Assembly (NCBI GenBank): GCA_037157565.1
Contig: JAZHRO010000055.1
Location: 45,973,001-46,037,000 of the forward strand
DNA length: 64,000 nucleotides
From: Thalassia testudinum
Taxonomy: Eukaryota; Streptophyta; Magnoliopsida; Alismatales; Hydrocharitaceae
Direction: 5' to 3'
Part shown: piece by piece, positions 47,045 to 58,883 of the stretch
Layout: every line of letters starts with the position of its first letter
How positions within the stretch are numbered: position 1 is the stretch's first letter
Notes under the pieces: generated by a model
Seen by the model: only the letters and a program-made list of their open reading frames with translations
Database searches by the model: none
What the model was told of the DNA's origin: nothing
Made by a program: the position numbers and the translations under genes

Positions 47045-47062
47045 TCCTTGGCAACGGTGCCA
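47045..47062 (-). other. tRNA-Asp primer binding site of C
   Basis: Minus-strand TGGCACCGTTGCCAAGGA, matching 15 of 18 positions of the plant tRNA-Asp complement TGGCGCCGTTGCCGGGGA, two bases inside the 5' LTR. Confidence 0.85.
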
Positions 47063-47064
47063 TT

Positions 47065-48900
47065 TGAAAGAGTGACCTTCGTTTTCGATAAAAACTTTAG
47101 CATGAAATGATGTGTCATTATATTTCGTGTGTGGTAGAAAATCATTTTTCAAAACATTTAATTATTCAAAATCTAACAACAAAAGTAGTTAGGTCATCTC
47201 CACAGGGAGAAATTAGCCTATTAAAAATGATTAATGATGCCTCCAGTATTCGAGAATATCAATGGATGTGTATTCTAACTAGAGCTCTCGTTTCCAACAC
47301 AAATTCTCGATCTAGATAATTAATCAAGAATATAAGTGTGTAAATACAAAATCACCACCATGGAATTACCTGAATTGTGATCTTAGTACTGACAAGCACT
47401 GCCAAATTTAATTAAAACAAAATTCGTTCCCTATAACAAATATCCATACTCCATTACTGATGAGACGAATTTAACTATATGTAAATCAAGTAGAATGAAG
47501 GGACATGCATGCAAATCAACTGTAATATAATAATTAGATAAATATGGAAATAATGTTTTTCACAATGGCATGCAACGTAAATTTTAATTGCCTTAGCACT
47601 GTAGCAAAGCAGGGGAAAAACTCCCATTACTCGCATGTGATGGAGAGGGCACGGCTGAACACGAGGGTCGAGGGGGTGATGCACCGCGACGAGGGCATCT
47701 CATTGACATTTGTCTCACGATGGTAGGTGGCCGGTGGTGTCGCCAGCGATGAGATGATATGGCCAGCCAGAAGAGACAGAGAAGGTGTAGTCGCCTCTGT
47801 TTGAAGCAGCTTGTAGCACTGGCGGAGGGCACATGAGGGGATTGAATGGCTGAGGTGAGCTGGAGATGGAGCGGTTGCCAGGCGTGCTCTACTGGTGGCG
47901 CTGGCTGCAGTGCTAGTGGCGTGCCCACACGTGGGGGCAAGGATGTGCGAGGGGGGCAGAGCGCTTGCTAAAGGTGGAGCACTTGCTGAAGGACGTCGAT
48001 GTAGATGAGGTGGAGCACAGTGTCACATTGGCTGTGGAACGACGACTGGAGGTTGTGTGGGATGAGCAGTGGTGATGGGAAGATGTTGGGTTTCTCTGGA
48101 GAAGTTACAGGGGATGGCCGGTTGGAAGAAGCTGATGAAGCATAATATGAGGAGAAAGGGGGCAGCAGTAGGTGCGTGGGCATGCACAAGCATGACAGAG
48201 TGCACAAGGGTGTGGTGATGTGATGGAAGTGCTGGTGTTTGGCCGCACGCTGTGGATGGGTTGTTGCGGTAGGGGCATGTCGTGTTGATGGCGTTGGGGA
48301 TGCAGGTGTGTGCTCTGTCACCGTGCGCACCACGGCAGGTGAAGGGCGGAGGAGTACATTCTAGCCACTGTGCATGCTTGGGTTCATGGTGTGCGCTTGT
48401 TCCATGGTGGTCGAGAAGGAAGTGATCCCCGCAGGGAGGGGGAGAAGATTCCTCCTTGTGGAGAGGATGGCATAGCATTATAAAAGAAAACTCTCCGTCT
48501 GTTTCTCTTCAGCCACTGACTTCTCCAACCACTCTTCAAAGATCGCGAGTGGTTGGAATAGAATATATGTTCTGGCCGTACTCTATCAGACCTCTAACTT
48601 CATCATCAGATGTCTTAAAAAAATGTAAATTCATGACACTTGTCTTGCAATTCGCAAACATCCATCCTTAGCTCCAGACGTCTTATAAATGTAGAAATGT
48701 CGTGTGAACTCTTGTACCTAGCATGCATTCAAAAAATAAATTATATTATCATAGAATATGTTATTAAACATAAAATCAGAGCATAAAATTAAATGCATGC
48801 CAAGGTGAATTACCATATATCTCCAAGTCAATTAACAACGAAGAGTAAATAATTAAATAGTACTTAGGCTAAATAATGGTCCACAAAAGTGGACTTCTCA
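47065..48900 (-). repeat. 5' LTR of element C
   Basis: TGAAAGAGTGACCTTC to GGACTTCTCA. Matches 35236-37041. On the minus strand TATAATGC near 48470-48480 is a weak TATA candidate. Overlapping ORFs around 47590-48480 lie in its GC-rich part and are not conserved as protein. Confidence 0.9.
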
Positions 48901-48905
48901 ATCAT

Positions 48906-49268
48906 GCTAGGGATAACCTGGACGATCTGAATCCTGATGATTCAATTAGTAGCCTCATTGCTCAACCACACCCTGAAGAGTTCAATTATGATTATTTTGA
49001 GATCACCAAACCCACGTCAATCCTGATTCAGCCACAATTGTTGGACTTGGGTATTTTGGATGGGGTGTACAATGATCTGGAGGTCCAAGAAACCTTAATC
49101 TTGGATGATAGAAAAGTTGAAATGAAAATATGGGAGGCTACTTCTGAGGGAACTACGATTTTGGATCTAAGGGTTCCTATTGACCTAAAATCACCAACTT
49201 CTTACCAGGACCCTTATGATATCTTTCACGTGCAACCCAAGCTCAAAATAACTGATTATCATTCTTAG
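48906..49268 (+). pseudogene. Unknown acidic ORF of E, C-terminal part
   Basis: Continues the frame left at 35235 on the other side of C: ARDNLDDLNPDDSISSLIAQ, FEITKPTSILIQPQLLDLGILDG, then WEATSEGTTILDLRVPIDLK and QDPYDIF. It aligns with F 56970-57344 (FEITRPKSILIQPHLLDLEISDG, WEANSRGS.RPSLRVPIHLK, QDPYDIC). Ends at a TAG near 49266. No known domain recognised. The conserved ITxPxSILIQP..LDL segment is a family hallmark. Confidence 0.66.
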
Positions 49269-50910
49269 ATAAACTTTAAGAGGACATCCAAACCTATTGA
49301 ACCATCTTTACCCTTTGTCTGACACTTTGGTCTTGAGTTGTACACCACAAAACTGCAGGCCCAGCCTCGTAAACACAATAATCTTAGGTTTTGGGTGATT
49401 TTCATCCAGAACCTTAGAACCACATGACCCTGGGGCATGGGTCTGCACCATAATCTGGTCCACGTCTGTGGGCATCTTTTGTTGGTGGGTCGGAGGATTA
49501 ATCTTTTGATTTTGATTCTGACCTGCTCTTGTGAATTCTTAATTTCTTCCTTGTATGTATGTTATGCCTAGCTAAAGGCATTAAATTTAGCACATGTTTA
49601 TATTCCACGTTCTTTGCGGAGCTGACCAGATTTTCACGTTATTCTAGTGATATTCTGTTTACTCCACCTTTTCATGTCTTTATTTTTACAATGAGGACAT
49701 TGCATCTTTTAGGCATGGGGGGTGGATAATTTATTCCTGAAATCATTTCATTAACTCCATAGAATTTCTTTTAGTTTCTTAAAAAAATGAATTTTCGAAA
49801 AGATAAGAAAAGAGAAATTAGGAAGAAGAGAACTTAGGCATTTGGAAGTTATTAACTTTAGGAAATGATAAGATAGGACCTGAATACTTAGACTCTTCCG
49901 GTCTTCGGGCTTAATTAGCCTGGGTATCCACTCAAATGTGGACTTAGTCTCGAGTCCTCGCCAATTCAAATTCATCTTTAATCTAGTAAATAAATTAGGA
50001 TGATATCAACTTGTCCTCTGATTTGAGGGGATTTTATGTCTAGGCATCTACACACTATTCTCACTTACTCACTTTTCAGTAGTTTCTTTGAAAATTGGGT
50101 AGCTAATGAATCATCTAGGGTGGTATGGCTGGAAATTTGTCGGTGGTAACAACTCATCGACCGATTGTTCAGAGCCCAACCACAAGACCATTTTCTTCGT
50201 TCTACCTTTAGGTAAATCTTAGATAAGGGAAGCCACCTACTTAAAAAAAAAAGAATATAAAATAGAGAAAATGAAAAAATAAACAAATAAAATCACACTT
50301 CATAGTACGAGTATGGCTAGCAAGTTGCCGTGGGTAATAGCCCATTGGGCTGTTGTCCAGAGCCCAACTCATAAAAATGCACAATAATTCCCACAACACT
50401 TAGGGAATAGGCGACGAAGTAGAATAAATCGGAGAGATATAACTGGGTTCGCCCCTGTGTTGACCCCATAAAAAAATGAAGTAGGGAGAAAGCTACCATT
50501 CAAAAAGATAAACGTCTAGGTAAGGTCACCTACGGTCGTAGACACCCGAAATCCGTTTTAACGGCTACCTAGTGAGTCTTTCATTCTTTTCACTAGATGC
50601 TTAGTACTTAGAGTCCTTTTCGAGTCTTGAGAGAGTTGAGTAGCCATAAAAAGTTATCTCGAAATTCTCAAACTCCAAAAGTTCAAAAAAATTAGAAAAG
50701 AAGAAAAAGCAAAAAAAATGTATCTTCCCTTTTCAAATAAGGGGAGGACTTGGGCGGTCTGCATTCTGGCAGACACTCGGGTACTGTTGAGTCTTCATAG
50801 TTTAGGACCTTAATTGAAATTTTCCATTGTTAATAAACTACTTAAGCCTAAGTGATCGAGTCCTAATTCTGTTACTATACATAGCATGTAGTTTGATTTT
50901 GCTTGGGACT
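49269..50910 (+). other. 3' noncoding region of E
   Basis: Contains the internal polypurine motif CAATGAGGACATTGCATCTT followed by TTAGGCATGGGGGGTGG (49689-49725), the repeated GGTGGTAACAACTCATCGAC-type motif at 50125-50180 and 50311-50371, and a purine tract (50242-50290) between them. Same order as P, M and F. No gene seen. Confidence 0.72.
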
Positions 50911-50933
50911 AGCAAAAAATAAGAATGGGGATA
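50911..50933 (+). other. 3' polypurine tract of E
   Basis: AGCAAAAAATAAGAATGGGG followed by ATA abuts the 3' LTR start TGATATAG. Confidence 0.75.
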
Positions 50934-52552
50934 TGATATAGACACATCTATCTAGGTTAAAATGCCTAATCATGCATGTTCCTAGGCTTAGATTTGCATT
51001 TCATGTTATAAATATTGCATAGCATGCATCATTCTACATTTAAAGTAGTTGTATGTATTTTAGGTTAATTAAGTCCTTTTTATGTTCAGGAGAGAAGATT
51101 TATTTTAGGGCCTCAGATGGATGATCAGACCATACGGATCTGATCAGGATGACAATCGGAGTCTAAAACCTCCGAAATCATCTAGTTTGGAATCCCGTAG
51201 CATCATATGAAGTCTGTGGCAGATCAACGGCCAGGGGGCAATTCGACATCTATATGGGCTTCAAATGAAAAATCCGACCGTATGGATGGATCTGGAGTGA
51301 CGATCGCAGTCTGGCAATGTAGGAATCATCTTGATCTTAGCACTGTGGCACCCTCTGCAATAGACAGAGGGTGGATGAACCAGATGGCACCACGTGGCAC
51401 CATCCAGGCCACCCAACACCGACCAGTAGCAACTGGAAGGTGCCCACTTTATCATCTTCATCATTAATTCTCTGCCGTTGGATCTTGATCCAACGGTTGA
51501 GTGCTTTCCTTCACCGTGCACCTTAAGATGTCTGTGCGACCATCCAGATAATTTGGCATAATGGTGGAGGCGTCGGCTCTCAACGAATGGGCATGGGTTC
51601 GATCCCCACAGCCCCCCCAATTGGCCAATTGAGCGCAGCGCCAGCAAAGGAATTGAAGGGTGCAAATCTTCAGCAACAGTTGGGTGGGCCTTTAGTGACA
51701 CTTCTAGTTGTCACTAATGTCCTGTTCCTTGCACGCACCAACATAGGAATTGAAGGTTGTGGATATTCAGCGATAGTTGGGTGGATCTTCAGCGACAATT
51801 ACAGTTGTCACTAATCACCCATGAATGATTTTGTCTCTCCTCCACTATAAAAGGACCTACCCCCTCCATTCTAAACCATCTCTTCCTTTCTTCCTCTCAC
51901 CACCTCGAAGTCTCTAGGGAGAGCTTGTCCTAAGCCTGGGATGCTCCTGTAGAGTAGAAATCAATTACTTTCCCTCCTCTCATCCCCTTTCGTGGAGCAT
52001 CCCGTGGTCATCTTCTCACCTCCCTTTGGGAAGAAGATCCTCGCAGTGATGCTACCTGCCCCACCCTCCGTCCTTCGGCTCCGTCCTCGTTCATCCCGCT
52101 CCTCACCACCTTCCTCTAGGCGACGTCAGAGCAAGTCATCCTCCGAGCAACAGTCGAGGGGATTCTCTCACCTCTTTCTATCTTTTTCTCTTTCGTAGTG
52201 TAGTTTTTCTACTTTCGTAGTTGTAACAAACATTTATTCATAAATAGATGATTGTTCTTCTAACTCTCTCTCTGTCTCTCTCTTTTTATTTTGCAAGTAG
52301 ATTTGCTAGATTTCATCGACCTGATCTCTTGCCCTATTAAAAATACTAAAAAAATTAGAAAAGACAAAATGACAGAAACAAATAAAAAGTGAAATGCAGA
52401 TTTTTTGAAACCAAATGTTCGCCTCCCTATGTTCCACCTGGGACTCACTTTTCGAGTTTCGATTATAAATTTTATCTAATAGACGCATTTTGTGAGCTAC
52501 AACGACGCGTCCTCGAAACCTCAATTTTTACCACATGAAACACGCCTCATCA
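50934..52552 (+). repeat. 3' LTR of element E
   Basis: Matches 31422-32930. G-box CCACGTGG at 51390-51397, tRNA-like boxes at 51554-51607, TATAAAAG at 51846-51853. Ends CTCATCA, followed by the AGTAG duplication. Confidence 0.9.
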
Positions 52553-52557
52553 AGTAG

Positions 52558-52945
52558 AATAACAAATTATCAAAATATCATATTTTTATAAATGGAGTAT
52601 AGTCCAAATTTAACTTTGTACATTGGATTATATTTCCAGAACCCAAATGTACCTGGGATAATCTTTTGTTGGGCATGACCAGGGTAAATGATTCCTGACC
52701 TCCATCCCACCTGAATGATCTTGGTGATTCTGTAATTGCAAAGCTTATGTTATCTACTTCCTAATTTTCATACCCTCCATTCACTAAAGCTTACAATCAA
52801 CGCACCTCTTTCTATTGAAAGAAAATGATTTTGAAAGTTTAAACCAACACAAAAACTTCCTTTGAAAGAATATCAATTGCACATATGATTAGTGAGAAGA
52901 GATCAATAGCAAAGATGCTGCATGCACTTTATTTTCGTTTGAAGA
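52558..52945. other. Intergenic DNA, no gene seen
   Basis: About 390 bases between E and F. Together with 31336-31416 it is the host sequence into which E inserted. Nothing recognisable. Confidence 0.55.
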
Positions 52946-52950
52946 GATAA

Positions 52951-54709
52951 TGATGTAAACATGTTTATATTACATAAAATATCTATTTATGCATGTTCTT
53001 AAATATAGAATTGCATTACAAACTATAAATATTGCATAGCATGCATCATCTTGCATTTAGATTAGTTTGAATAAAATGGAGGTTAATTATCTCCTTTTAT
53101 GTTCAAGGACAGGGCGACTTTTTATCAGGGCCTTGGATCGAAGATCCAACTGTACGGATCTGATCAGGGTGACGATTGGAGTTCAACGACTCCAAGATCT
53201 TCCTAATCGGATATCTGTAGCATCAAATAGAGACCGAGGAACCCTAGATCAGTGGCCAAGATGGTGTGAATCCGCACTTCAAACAACAAATCCAACCGTA
53301 CAGATGGATTTGGATCGACGATCGCAGCCTAACAGCGCAAAAATTGACTCAATCCGATACCCGTGGCACCATCTACATCATCTAGAAGATGGACGGCCAA
53401 GATGGCGCCACATGATGCCATCTCAGCTGCCCAACCAGCCGCCCTCAACATCTAAAGCTTCTAGCGCCCACGCCTCTCCACCGTTGGATGAAGATCCAAT
53501 GGCTGAGAGTGGATCCCAACTAGCGCTCTCAATCTCTGAAGGCTATTTGAAGAAGTGATCTCAACCGTTGGATCTCAATCCAACGGTCTAGGGTGCGTGC
53601 CACGAAGATGCTCTACCCGCCCATCTACATGCGCAGCGTAGTGGATAAAGTGCTCGCTCGCGATTGGGTGCAGGTTCAAGCCACGAGGAGCAGGCGATGG
53701 GGCATGGGTGAGCGGGCACACTTGACCTCCCGATAAGGATCAAACAGCTACGCTGACTCAATCCAGTCCACGCGCCATCGCACACCTGCACGTAACGCGG
53801 GATCGCACATGCTAAGCATGTGTTGAGGTGTTGCAGTTATGAATCTTAAGCCATCTGATCTTACGATCGGACGGCCGAAGATTGATGAATGTGGCCAGTG
53901 CGGGAGATGAGTGGGCGGCGACGCGGTGCACGTTGCCTACGACCTGGGCTTTAGTGATGCTTAATTCCATCACTAAAGGCCCCTTATTTAATATTTTGAA
54001 ATTGTAATGTCCATAATGCCTTCACTCCTTGCAATTGTACAAGGAGACCCCCTCCATACGAAATTCTCATCTCTTCCTTCTCTTCTCTCCCTCTCTAAAG
54101 CTCAAGAGAAGCTTGTCCAACACCTAGGATGCTTCCCAAGAGATAAAGTTAAAATTTCACCCCCATTTCGGAAATGAATCCCACGACGACGACGACGTGC
54201 TTCACCGTTCCCGTTCTTCCCACTTCGTCCTCCTTCTTTCTGCTCTACTCGCCATCTTCCAGGCGTTGTCCCATCCGGTTCGTCCTCCAAGCGACCGTTG
54301 AGGAGAATATCTCTCTCCCATTCTTTTTACTGCTTTCTATAGTAGTTTTACTGCTTTCTAGTGTAATAATTTCCTGCTTTCTAGTCGTAACGAGTAGTGT
54401 AACAAATAACATTTTGATAATGAAATCAATGTCTATTCTACATCCCTTTTTGCTTTTGTTTGTAATACTCTCTCTCTCTCTTCTATTTATTATTTGTTAA
54501 TTAGATAGATAGTTTCTAATCAACTATTCTGCTTCGTGACAAATAAAACAAACGCGTATTTCTAATCAAACGTCCTCCTCCCTGAGTTAGACTTGGGATT
54601 TCTATTCCAGTATAAATTTTATTTGTTGAACACGAGTTCTTCGCTTTCAAACTACAACGACAGGTTTTCAAAACCAAATACGATAGCGTAGTAGCCCGTA
54701 ACTTTAACA
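52951..54709 (+). repeat. 5' LTR of element F
   Basis: Starts TGATGTAAACATG and ends CTTTAACA. Related to the P LTR along most of its length. tRNA-like boxes AGCGTAGTGGATAAAGTGCT (53635-53654) and GGTTCAAGCC (53673-53682). The TATAAAAGGAGACC of P reads TGTACAAGGAGACC here (near 54035), so the TATA box is damaged. Confidence 0.88.
53635..53682 (+). promoter_or_regulatory. tRNA-like A and B boxes in the F LTR
   Basis: AGCGTAGTGGATAAAGTGCT and GGTTCAAGCC are separated by 18 bases, with CTCGCTCGCGATTGG between them where an anticodon arm would lie. It is the most tRNA-like of the LTR copies. The T-arm stem is incomplete and no CCA-accepting stem was seen, so it is not called as a tRNA gene. Confidence 0.55.
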
Positions 54710-54712
54710 TTT

Positions 54713-54730
54713 TGGCGCTGTTGTCGGGGA
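54713..54730 (+). other. tRNA-Asp primer binding site of F
   Basis: TGGCGCTGTTGTCGGGGA, three bases after the LTR end (54709), matches 16 of 18 positions of the tRNA-Asp complement. It is the best-preserved primer site in the window. Confidence 0.87.
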
Positions 54731-54871
54731 CGTGATGCTCTTTGATTTTTTTTTGCATTTTCCAACTTACAAATCATTTACCTCACTTCTCTCCTTTCTT
54801 ATTGTGATTGCAGGTACTCTTTTGAGATGAGAAAAAGCAGTAGATTGGAGTAAAGTGTTGTTGAAGGTTCT

Positions 54872-55864
54872 GTAAGTTTTCCTCCACCTCCCACCCATTA
54901 GTTTTCATTCCACCACGTAATAACCCAAGCATAAATCAACCTAGGTACTCTTATAAACTCTAAGGTCTATTTTATTTGTTTGTTTGACACCTACACTCGC
55001 CTCAACCTCCACATTTAAAAAGAAAAAAATAAAAAGATCTCACAGAGGTACACAACCTCATCTAATTTTCAAACTCAATCGATAAAACAATCTTTGGAAC
55101 CGGTATACACATCCAAACACATAATTAAGTAGAAATCAGATTAGGTAATCACTTGTGTGCCTAATTTAGTGGTGCAATTGGCCAATTGTTTGAGTTGATT
55201 GGGCCACACCACTTCAACTAAAATCAACTCATCAAGTAGCTGACCCATAGGTTCAACTCTTAGGGATTTACCAGGCACTCCACATTCTTTTAAGTTTTAA
55301 AGGAAAACATCTTCACCTGTGCTTTCAAAACCTGGTGTGCCAACAAAACTTTTTTGAAAATACCTAAAGTTGAATCCTAAAAGCTACTAAGCAAGATTTC
55401 AACCCTAAAATTCACCGCATCAAAAATAATCTTGCTTGAAAACCACTGGTTGTGCATGCACACATGCATCAATCAATCATTAAGGGCACAACCCAGATAA
55501 AGGGCCCATCACATTCCAAAGCACATTCAAACCTAGCCATAAATAAAATAGAGTAGACGTTGGCCTTAAGGATTCGACTTGCTCTTTGGAGCCCAGAATG
55601 AGATTATTTTCGATTAGTTTATTTTTACTATTCAATCTGATGTCTAGCTAGGGAAGCAGAATTAAACGATCGCAGCTGGGGGTACATTAGGAACTGGAGG
55701 CGCAAACCAAAGGAAGAATCTTCTCTTCAGTCCCTCCTTCTAACTGGTTGGATTGAACAGATAGAAGTAGATCAAATCATTTCTTTATCTCAAGACGGGT
55801 TCTGGGAGTCTGTAGGTCTTTAGGCTAGCCAACTTAAGGACAGGTTTGATTGCTTGTATTGCAG
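54872..55864 (+). other. Putative leader intron of F
   Basis: Donor-like TCT|GTAAGTTTT after GTAGATTGGAGTAAAGTG, and acceptor-like TTGCTTGTATTGCAG|GG ending at 55864. The ORF ATG (55890) lies 25 bases downstream of the acceptor, which supports splicing delivering the ORF start near the 5' end of the message. Confidence 0.52.
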
Positions 55865-55889
55865 GGTGCCTTTCTTCATCTCATCTATC

Positions 55890-57344
55890 ATGAATCCTTC
55901 CACATTTTATACGCATTCCTGCTCTTTTCCTCCTGTTATGAGTTATCCTCAACATGATGATTATCCCGACTCATACTATAATCAACCATCAATTAGTTGG
56001 GATAACTTGGATTGGGGATACAGTTCCGGACCTCCATGTTTAGGGTCTAACCCTGAACACCATAATTGCGATTTCTATCCTTCTCAGAGCCACATCAATT
56101 ATAGATCGCCACCCTTTCATGGACAACCTAATACAATCTACAATCAAGACGGATATACTGATCCTTACCCATCCACTAAATACACTACCTTAGGTCATCA
56201 CCACCTTTTGAACAAACTGAAATGACCTATTATCAGAAAGGGTATCACGAATCTCAATTCGTTAACTCCTCTTCACAGATCTCAAACCTGCCCAACCCTG
56301 AACCAGGTCACTTGGTTCTGGTTAACCAGGTTCAAGATAAGGTTCTAGCTAACTTGAGGAATATCATACCATCTTTAGAAGTTCAACCAGTAACTTGCAT
56401 TGGAAAATTGGAGCCCTTGATTGAGATGATTGATGATTTGAACAAATATTTGTTGGATTGGCTCCAGGATGTTAAGGATAAGAACCCGGGTGACTTGGGA
56501 AGTTAGCGAAATTGAGAATGAGATTTGTGGTTGCTTTAGCTCAATCGTGGGATGATTCCCAGGATGAACCCCCTTCACCAGAGCCCATGTCAGAACCCGT
56601 TTAGGCACCTGTTGAAGGGGACATGTGTTACGAGGTTGACCAGATTGAATTAGAGCAACCAATTAAAGATGATCTGATTTCTTTACTAGAAATCCCTGAG
56701 CTGGGGTACGAGGAAACATATGTCTCCATGGACTAGAAAGTGACGGATGATTTTGGGACATATATTAATATGGATTTTGATTTCTTTGATTCTGATGGTG
56801 AAGATTCAGTTTGTGAAGTCTCACGTGACTTTATAGAACACAATTTCTGTGAGACGATTGGGCCTGAGGAATCTGATAGATCATTTGATAGCCCAATAAT
56901 TGAGGAAACTGATCTTATTGGGGCTCACATGACTGATCCAAAATCACATTTTCTGGAGCATTCAATCCGATGCCTGATTGTCAGTTACACCCCATTGAGC
57001 TTACCGACGATTCTATTTTTGAGATAACTAGACCCAAGTCAATTCTGATTCAGCCACATCTTTTAGACTTGGAAATTTCAGACGGGGTGATTAACATGCA
57101 GGAGGTCCCAGAATTTGACATTCTGAATGAGGAAGATAAGAGCTGGGAAATTTTGATTTGGGAAGCAAATTCTAGAGGAAGTAGAAGACCGAGTCTAAGG
57201 GTTCCAATTCATCTGAAAACATCAAACCAGGACCCTTACGACATTTGTTCTGAGGATGTCCAACCCAGGCACACATCCATTGATTATCCTTTGGAGCTTG
57301 ATTTCTCTGTAACCCAACTTTTTGGTCTTGGGTTACATCCTTAA
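55890..57344 (+). pseudogene. Unknown Tyr/Trp-rich acidic ORF of F
   Basis: The ATG at 55890 was chosen because it follows the leader acceptor and aligns with E. The first 111 codons hold NPSTFYTHSCSFPPVMSYPQ, SWDNLDWGYSSGPPCLGSNP and repeated Tyr/Pro/Asp blocks, ending at a TGA (56223). After a frameshift 56222-56506 continues (MTYYQKGYHESQF, VNQVQDKVLANLRNIIPSLE, LIEMIDDLNKYLLDWLQDV). The acidic part is 56740-57027 (DFFDSDGEDSVCEVS), then after another shift 56970-57344 (FEITRPKSILIQPHLLDLEI, WEANSRGS, LRVPIHLK, QDPYDIC). Conservation with E across all four blocks suggests past selection on the protein. No family recognised. Degenerate by at least three breaks. Confidence 0.68.
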
Positions 57345-58883
57345 AAATTACAGGACCGACCCCACTTGCATCTGATTTTAGGTTTTGGGTAACTTTTATC
57401 TAGAACCATAGATATTCTCGATCATGGGGAATGGGTCTGTACCACAATCTGGTCCACATTTATGGACATCTGCTGCAGGTCAGAGGTTTCATCCTTTTAT
57501 TCTGATTTTGACCTGCAACTGTGAATTCTATATTTCTCTTCTTTGTATAGTGTGCCTAGCTGAAGGCACTAAATTCAACAGACATATAGTTTTTCTTTAT
57601 CTTGGAGCGGACCCATCATTCACGCAATTCAGGTCCTTTCTACTCTATTTCACTCTATTTTATGTCTTTTTAATATAATGACATTGCATTAGATAGGCAT
57701 GGGGGGGTGGATATTCATCTCTGAATTACTTTGTCAGCTTTGTAGATTCATTTTATTTTCTTTTATTTATATATTAAATTAAAAAAATTATGGAATTAGG
57801 AAAGAGAACTTGGGCTTAATAAAATTTTCAATCTTAGGAAATATTACATTACGATCTGAACACAAAGACCCATCAGGTCTTTGGATTTAATCAGCTCGTG
57901 TATCCATTAAAATGTAGATTTGTTTTTCGAGCCCTTGCCAACCTGAATTCTGTTTTAATTTGAGTAAATAAGTTTGGGTGATAAGTACACGACTTATCAA
58001 CCCGCCCTCTGATTTGAGGGAACCTTAAGTCTAAAGCATCTACACACTATCTTTTTATTGACTTGTTGTTCGATGGTTTTGGCAGAAATTGGGTAAGCTA
58101 ATGAACCTTCTATGGTGATATGGCTAGCAAGTTATCTTGGGTAACAGCCCATAGGTAGGTTGTCAGAGCCCAGTCACTGGACCATTCTCTTCTTGATGCC
58201 TTTAGGTAAATCTTAGACCAGGGAATCCACCTACTTAAAAAAAAAAAGAAAGTTAAAAAGAAAAAAAAAAGAAAAGGAGAAAAGAAAAAAAGAAAATAAA
58301 GAAGTAAGCCACACTTCGCCGCATGAGTATGATTGGCAAGTTGTCGGTGCTAATAGCACATCGATCGGTTGTCCAAAACCTAGCTCAAGAAATGCACTGA
58401 AAATTCCCAAAACACTTAGGAAGAAGCGGAGAATTAGAATAAATAGAGATATACACTGGATTCATCCTTGTGTTGATCCCATAAAAATAAAAGTAGGGAG
58501 AAAGTTATCGGTTGAAAAGATACACCTTTAGGCAGAACTCCCTTTCTAAGGTCACCTAGAGGTGTACAAACACGAAGTCCATTCTAATTGCCGATCAACG
58601 AGTCTATCACAATCACAATAAGATGCTTAGAACTTAGGGTTCTCATCAAATCTTGGGTGAATTGAATGACCGTAGAAAGCCACTCTTTAACCCGAAATGC
58701 AAAAAATCAAAAAAATTAGAAAAGAAGAAAAAGAGAAAAAGAAATTTTTCCTTGAATAAGGTGAGGGCTTAAGGTGGTCTACATTTTGGCAGATACCCGG
58801 GCACTGCTGTGTCTTTGAAAGTTCAAGTCCTATGTAAACATTTTCTTAATGATTGAAAATAACTTATACCCAAATAATCCAAC
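57345..58883 (+). other. 3' noncoding region of F
   Basis: Holds the internal polypurine motif ACATTGCATTAGATAGGCAT followed by GGGGGGGTGG (57680-57710), two copies of the GGCAAGTT.TC.GGGTAA-type motif (58119-58175 and 58328-58384) and a purine tract (58238-58304). Ends abruptly at the B insertion. Confidence 0.72.

Larger units (their letters stand above)
35236..48900 (-). mobile_element. Element 'C': non-autonomous Athila-related LTR element nested in E
   Basis: LTRs 35236-37041 and 47065-48900, minus orientation, are flanked by a perfect 5-bp duplication ATCAT (35231-35235 and 48901-48905). The E reading frame runs through the ATCAT target on both sides, confirming a precise insertion. 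Order on the minus strand: 5' LTR, tRNA-Asp primer site, leader, unknown ORF (interrupted by D), 3' noncoding region, polypurine tract, 3' LTR. No gag-pol motif is visible. Its own length without D is about 8.5 kb. LTR mismatch by eye is near 7% over the first 200 bases. Confidence 0.92.
31422..52552 (+). mobile_element. Element 'E': non-autonomous Athila-related LTR element, split by C
   Basis: LTRs 31422-32930 and 50934-52552 start TGATATAGACACATCTAT and end CTCATCA. They are flanked by a perfect 5-bp duplication AGTAG (31417-31421 and 52553-52557). Without the nested C element the unit is about 7.5 kb: primer site, leader with intron-like signals, one broken ORF region of unknown function, the shared 3' noncoding block, polypurine tract and LTR. 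No gag, RT, RNase H, integrase or protease motif is visible. The LTRs differ at roughly one base in eight by eye, so it is older than C. Confidence 0.92.
52951..58883 (+). mobile_element. Element 'F': non-autonomous LTR element, truncated in the window by B
   Basis: A 5' LTR (52951-54709), tRNA-Asp primer site, leader with intron-like signals, one unknown ORF region and the shared 3' noncoding block run to 58883. There the sequence stops about 45-50 bases short of the expected polypurine tract, because element B begins (TGATAATGGC at 58884). The 3' LTR should lie beyond the window end on the far side of B. The left target candidate is GATAA (52946-52950), which cannot be paired here. No gag-pol motif. 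Closest relative here is E. Confidence 0.85.

Noticed and set aside
53635..53682. A genuine tRNA gene in the F LTR
   Set aside because: A and B boxes are convincing, but no acceptor stem or full T and anticodon stems can be formed by eye. Reported as tRNA-like only.
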